Origin: Brachionus manjavacas
Lineage: Eukaryota > Rotifera > Eurotatoria > Ploima > Brachionidae
Direction of reading: 5' to 3'
Assembly (NCBI GenBank): GCA_019054805.1
Contig: JAHQIY010000044.1
Location: forward strand, 124,001 to 188,000
DNA: 64,000 bases
The number at the start of each line of letters is the position of its first letter. The stretch's first letter is position 1. Below the pieces are notes generated by a model. It searched no databases. It was not told the origin of the DNA and saw nothing but the letters and a program-made list of their open reading frames with translations. The position numbers and the translations under genes are program-made. Shown here piece after piece: positions 59,001-64,000 of the stretch.

Positions 59001-62000
59001 TTACGACTCAACAATCTGCCGCCAAAGTTACTATGGGACGTTCATCATAAACAGCGCCACTCATCCGAGCACTTAATGGCTGCGAACTCGACAACTATTT
59101 AGACTAGCTTGGAACCACAAACCAAGCGTATCTATAGATGGATACAAGCATATCCAAAAAAAGATACTTAACTTTTTTCACTAAGTACTAAGGGTCTGCC
59201 AGACATGTCATTAGCTCTTGCTTGCAAGCCTCCTTGCCCCTGCCGCTAGGCATCTGCATCATAACCGCCCCTCCTCATTTTCTCATCCGGACTTGGGACC
59301 GGCCAAAGGTAGAGTTAGCAGCTTTGCATTTTTATTTTGAAAATAATTTTCTTTAGATTCAAAATATTGGTTAAAAACAAATTGATCTAAAGAAAAATTA
59401 CCTTATTCTTTTGTTGCTGTAAGTCTAAAAGACTATTTTTTTCAAATAAAAGTTTTTGTTTTCTTTTCTCTCAACCTTTTGACAAAACTCATCATTTATG
59501 TGCTGATTAGTCTCCCTCCCATTTTTTCATCCGGACTTGGGACCGGCATCGGTATGGTTACGACTCAACAATCTGCCGCCAAGGTTACTATGGGACGTTC
59601 ATCATAAACAGCGCCACTCATCCGAGCACTTAATGGCTGCGAACTCGACAACTATTTAGACTAGCTTGGAACCACAAACCAAGCGTATCTATAGATGGAT
59701 ACAAGCATATCCAAAAAAAGATACTTAACTTTTTTCACTAAGTACTAAGGGTCTGCCAGACATGTCATTAGCTCTTGCTTGCAAGCCTCCTTGCCCCGGC
59801 CGCTAGGCATCTGCATCATAACCGCCCCTCCTCATTTTCTCATCCGGACTTGGGACCGGCCAAAGGTAGAGTTAGCAGCTTTGCATTTTTATTTTGAAAA
59901 TAATTTTCTTTAGATTCAAAATATTGGTTAAAAACGAATTGATCTAAACAAAAATTACCTTATTCTTTTGTTGCTGTAAGTCTAAAAACTTATTTTTCAA
60001 ATAAAAGTTTTTGTTTTCTTTTCTCTCAACCTTTTGACAAAACTCATCATTTATGTGCTGATTAGTCTCCCTCCCATTTTTTCATCCGGACTTGGGACCG
60101 GCATCGGTATGGTTACGACTCAACAATCTGCCGCCAAGGTTACTATGGGACGTTCATCATAAACAGCGCCACTCATCCGAGCACTTAATGGCTGCGAACT
60201 CGACAACTATTTAGACTAGCTTGGAACCACAAACCAAGCGTATCTATAGATGGATACAAGCATATCCAAAAAAAGATACTTAACTTTTTTCACTAAGTAC
60301 TAAGGGTCTGCCAGACATGTCATTAGCTCTTGCTTGCAAGCCTCCTTGCCCCGGCCGCTAGGCATCTGCATCATAACCGCCCCTCCTCATTTTCTCATCC
60401 GGACTTGGGACCGGCCAAAGGTAGAGTTAGCAGCTTTGCATTTTTATTTTGAAAATAATTTTCTTTAGATTCAAAATATTGGTTAAAAACAAATTGATCT
60501 AAAGAAAAATTACCTTATTCTTTTGTTGCTGTAAGTCTAAAAGACTATTTTTTTCAAATAAAAGTTTTTGTTTTCTTTTCTCTCAACCTTTTGACAAAAC
60601 TCATCATTTATGTGCTGATTAGTCTCCCTCCCATTTTTTCATCCGGTCTTGGGACCGGCATCGGTATGGTTACGACTCAACAATCTGCCGCCAAAGTTAC
60701 TATGGGACGTTCATCATAAACAGCGCCACTCATCAGAGCACTTAATGGCTGCGAACTCGACAACTTTTTAGACTAGCTTGGAACCACAAACCAAGCGTAT
60801 CTATAGATGGATACAAGCATATCCCAAAAAAAGATACTTAACTTTTTCACTAAGTACTAAGGGTCTGCCAGACATGTCATTAGCTCTTGCTTGCAAGCCT
60901 CCTTGCCCCGGCCGCTAGGCATCTGCATCATAACCGCCCCTCCTCATTTTCTCATCCGGACTTGGGACCGGCCAAAGGTAGAGTTAGCAGCTTTGCATTT
61001 TTATTTTGAAAATAATTTTCTTTAGATTCAAAATATTGGTTAAAAACAAATTGATCTAAAGAAAAATTACCTTATTCTTTTGTTGCTGTAAGTCTAAAAG
61101 ACTATTTTTTTCAAATAAAAGTTTTTGTTTTCTTTTCTCTCAACCTTTTGACAAAACTCATCATTTATGTGCTGATTAGTCTCCCTCCCATTTTTTCATC
61201 CGGACTTGGGACCGGCATCGGTATGGTTACGACTCAACAATCTGCCGCCAAGGTTACTATGGGACGTTCATCATAAACAGCGCCACTCATCCGAGCACTT
61301 AATGGCTGCGAACTCGACAACTATTTAGACTAGCTTGGAACCACAAACCAAGCGTATCTATAGATGGATACAAGCATATCCAAAAAAAGATACTTAACTT
61401 TTTTCACTAAGTACTAAGGGTCTGCCAGACATGTCATTAGCTCTTGCTTGCAAGCCTCCTTGCCCCGGCCGCTAGGCATCTGCATCATAACCGCCCCTCC
61501 TCATTTTCTCATCCGGACTTGGGACCGGCCAAAGGTAGAGTTAGCAGCTTTGCATTTTTATTTTGAAAATAATTTTCTTTAGATTCAAAATATTGGTTAA
61601 AAACAAATTGATCTAAAGAAAAATTACCTTATTCTTTTGTTGCTGTAAGTCTAAAAGACTATTTTTTCAAATAAAAGTTTTTGTTTTCTTTTCTCTCAAC
61701 CTTTTGACAAAACTCATCATTTATGTGCTGATTAGTCTCCTCCCATTTTTTCATCCGGACTTGGGACCGGCATCGGTATGGTTACGACTCAACAATCTGC
61801 CGCCAAGGTTACTATGGGACGTTCATCATAAACAGCGCCACTCATCCGAGCACTTAATGGCTGCGAACTCGACAACTATTTAGACTAGCTTGGAACCACA
61901 AACCAAGCGTATCTATAGATGGATACAAGCATATCCAAAAAAAGATACTTAACTTTTTTCACTAAGTACTAAGGGTCTGCCAGACATGTCATTAGCTCTT

Positions 62001-64000
62001 GCTTGCAAGCCTCCTTGCCCCGGCCGCTAGGTATCTGCATCATAACCGCCCCTCCTCATTTTCTCATCCGAACTTGGGACCGGCCAAAGGTAGAGTTAGC
62101 AGCTTTGCATTTTTATTTTGAAAATAATTTTCTTTAGATTCAAAATATTGGTTAAAAACAAATTGATCTAAAGAAAAATTACCTTATTCTTTTGTTGCTG
62201 TAAGTCTAAAAGACTATTTTTTCAAATAAAAGTTTTTGTTTTCTTTTCTCTCAACCTTTTGACAAAACTCATCATTTATGTGCTGATTAGTCTCCTCCCA
62301 TTTTTTCATCCGGACTTGGGACCGGCATCGGTATGGTTACGACTCAACAATCTGCCGCCAAGGTTACTATGGGACGTTCATCATAAACAGCGCCACTCAT
62401 CCGAGCACTTAATGGCTGCGAACTCGACAACTATTTAGACTAGCTTGGAACCACAAACCAAGCGTATCTATAGATGGATACAAGCATATCCAAAAAAAGA
62501 TACTTAACTTTTTCACTAAGTACTAAGGGTCTGCCAGACATGTCATTAGCTCTTGCTTGCAAGCCTCCTTGCCCCGGCCGCTAGGCATCTGCATCATAAC
62601 CGCCCCTCCTCATTTTCTCATCCGGACTTGGGACCGGCCAAAGGTAGAGTTAGCAGCTTTGCATTTTTATTTTGAAAATAATTTTCTTTAGATTCAAAAT
62701 ATTGGTTAAAAACAAATTGATCTAAAGAAAAATTACCTTATTCTTTTGTTGCTGTAAGTCTAAAAGACTATTTTTTTCAAATAAAAGTTTTTGTTTTCTT
62801 TTCTCTCAACCTTTTGACAAAACTCATCATTTATGTGCTGATTAGTCTCCCTCCCATTTTTTCATCCGGACTTGGGACCGGCATCGGTATGGTTACGACT
62901 CAACAATCTGCCGCCAAAGTTACTATGGGACGTTCATCATAAACAGCGCCACTCATCCGAGCACTTAATGGCTGCGAACTCGACAACTATTTAGACTAGC
63001 TTGGAACCACAAACCAAGCGTATCTATAGATGGATACAAGCATATCCAAAAAAAGATACTTAACTTTTTCACTAAGTACTAAGGGTCTGCCAGACATGTC
63101 ATTAGCTCTTGCTTGCAAGCCTCCTTGCCCCGGCCGCTAGGCATCTGCATCATAACCGCCCCTCCTCATTTTCTCATCCGGACTTGGGACCGGCCAAAGG
63201 TAGAGTTAGCAGCTTTGCATTTTTATTTTGAAAATAATTTTCTTTAGATTCAAAATATTGGTTAAAAACGAATTGATCTAAACAAAAATTACCTTATTCT
63301 TTTGTTGCTGTAAGTCTAAAAGACTATTTTTTTCAAATAAAAGTTTTTGTTTTCTTTTCTCTCAACCTTTTGACAAAACTCATCATTTATGTGCTGATTA
63401 GTCTCCCTCCCATTTTTTCATCCGGACTTGGGACCGGCATCGGTATGGTTACGACTCAACAATCTGCCGCCAAGGTTACTATGGGACGTTCATCATAAAC
63501 AGCGCCACTCATCCGAGCACTTAATGGCTGCGAACTCGACAACTATTTAGACTAGCTTGGAACCACAAACCAAGCGTATCTATAGATGGATACAAGCATA
63601 TCCAAAAAAAGATACTTAACTTTTTTCACTAAGTACTAAGGGTCTGCCAGACATGTCATTAGCTCTTGCTTGCAAGCCTCCTTGCCCCGGCCGCTAGGCA
63701 TCTGCATCATAACCGCCCCTCCTCATTTTCTCATCCGGACTTGGGACCGGCCAAAGGTAGAGTTAGCAGCTTTGCATTTTTATTTTGAAAATAATTTTCT
63801 TTAGATTCAAAATATTGGTTAAAAACAAATTGATCTAAAGAAAAATTACCTTATTCTTTTGTTGCTGTAAGTCTAAAAGACTATTTTTTTCAAATAAAAG
63901 TTTTTGTTTTCTTTTCTCTCAACCTTTTGACAAAACTCATCATTTATGTGCTGATTAGTCTCCCTCCCATTTTTTCATCCGGACTTGGGACCGGCATCGG
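47019..64000 (-). repeat. Satellite array 2: more than 30 units of ~556 bp, inverted relative to array 1, continuing past the window
   Basis: The landmark GGCTGCGAACTCGAC recurs 30 times from 47447 to 63526, mostly every 554-558 bp. Two units are 535 bp apart because a 22-bp stretch (GTATCTATAGATGGATACAA plus two bases) is deleted near 51386 and 53034. The unit is the reverse complement of array 1 with array-specific fixed differences. Both GC-rich blocks are kept (CATCCGGACTTGGGACCGG twice per unit). No ORF of 60 codons occurs. Variants are shared by groups of neighbouring units, showing recent multi-unit duplication. The array runs off the end, so its true length is unknown. Confidence 0.98.

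Noticed and set aside
47019-64000. CRISPR array
   Set aside because: Long near-identical units with no short repeat/variable spacer alternation, in a eukaryotic gene setting.

Overview
The window is metazoan nuclear DNA. It is very AT-rich, its genes are split by many introns of about 40-180 bp with a few long ones, and it carries animal-specific genes (a Wnt ligand, CARM1, VPS35L, MMACHC). AT richness, tiny introns and single-copy animal genes packed between repeats would suit a monogonont rotifer such as Brachionus. That is an inference from style only; no rRNA or mitochondrial marker is present to fix the taxon.

Layout, left to right: (1) 1-1613, the 3' part of an AT-hook protein gene. 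(2) 2252-7687, a satellite of about 9.7 units of ~554 bp. (3) 7688-47018, a 39 kb gene island: ACMSD (8024-9303, +), an RNF144-type RBR ubiquitin ligase (13107-17412, +), POLE4-like histone-fold subunit (19245-19919, +), VPS35L in 19 exons (29523-20719, -), MMACHC (29708-30673, +, head to head with VPS35L), ALKBH7 (31630-32509, +), a Wnt4-like ligand (34777-35929, +), CARM1/PRMT4 (38648-41169, +), CDP-diacylglycerol synthase (44292-43153, -), and an unrecognised 287-residue protein (46470-45514, -). (4) 47019-64000, the same satellite in inverted orientation, over 30 units, running off the window.

I joined exons by hand from GT/AG sites, reading frame and similarity to the families as I remember them. 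Nearly all junctions keep phase and give proteins of the expected family length. The genes are ordinary housekeeping, metabolic and signalling genes and do not form one pathway. ACMSD (kynurenine branch), MMACHC (cobalamin) and ALKBH7 (mitochondrial) are metabolic, VPS35L is endosomal, and CARM1, POLE4 and the AT-hook protein are nuclear.

The most unusual content is the satellite. Two inverted arrays flank the gene island. Each unit contains two related GC-rich blocks separated by AT-rich spacers; each array has its own fixed variants, local higher-order duplications and scrambled edges. The GC-rich blocks resemble a motif I recall from 3' ends of RTE-type retrotransposons, so the satellite may be an amplified retroelement tail. 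Several 5'-truncated non-LTR retrotransposon pieces sit in the VPS35L intron and near CARM1.
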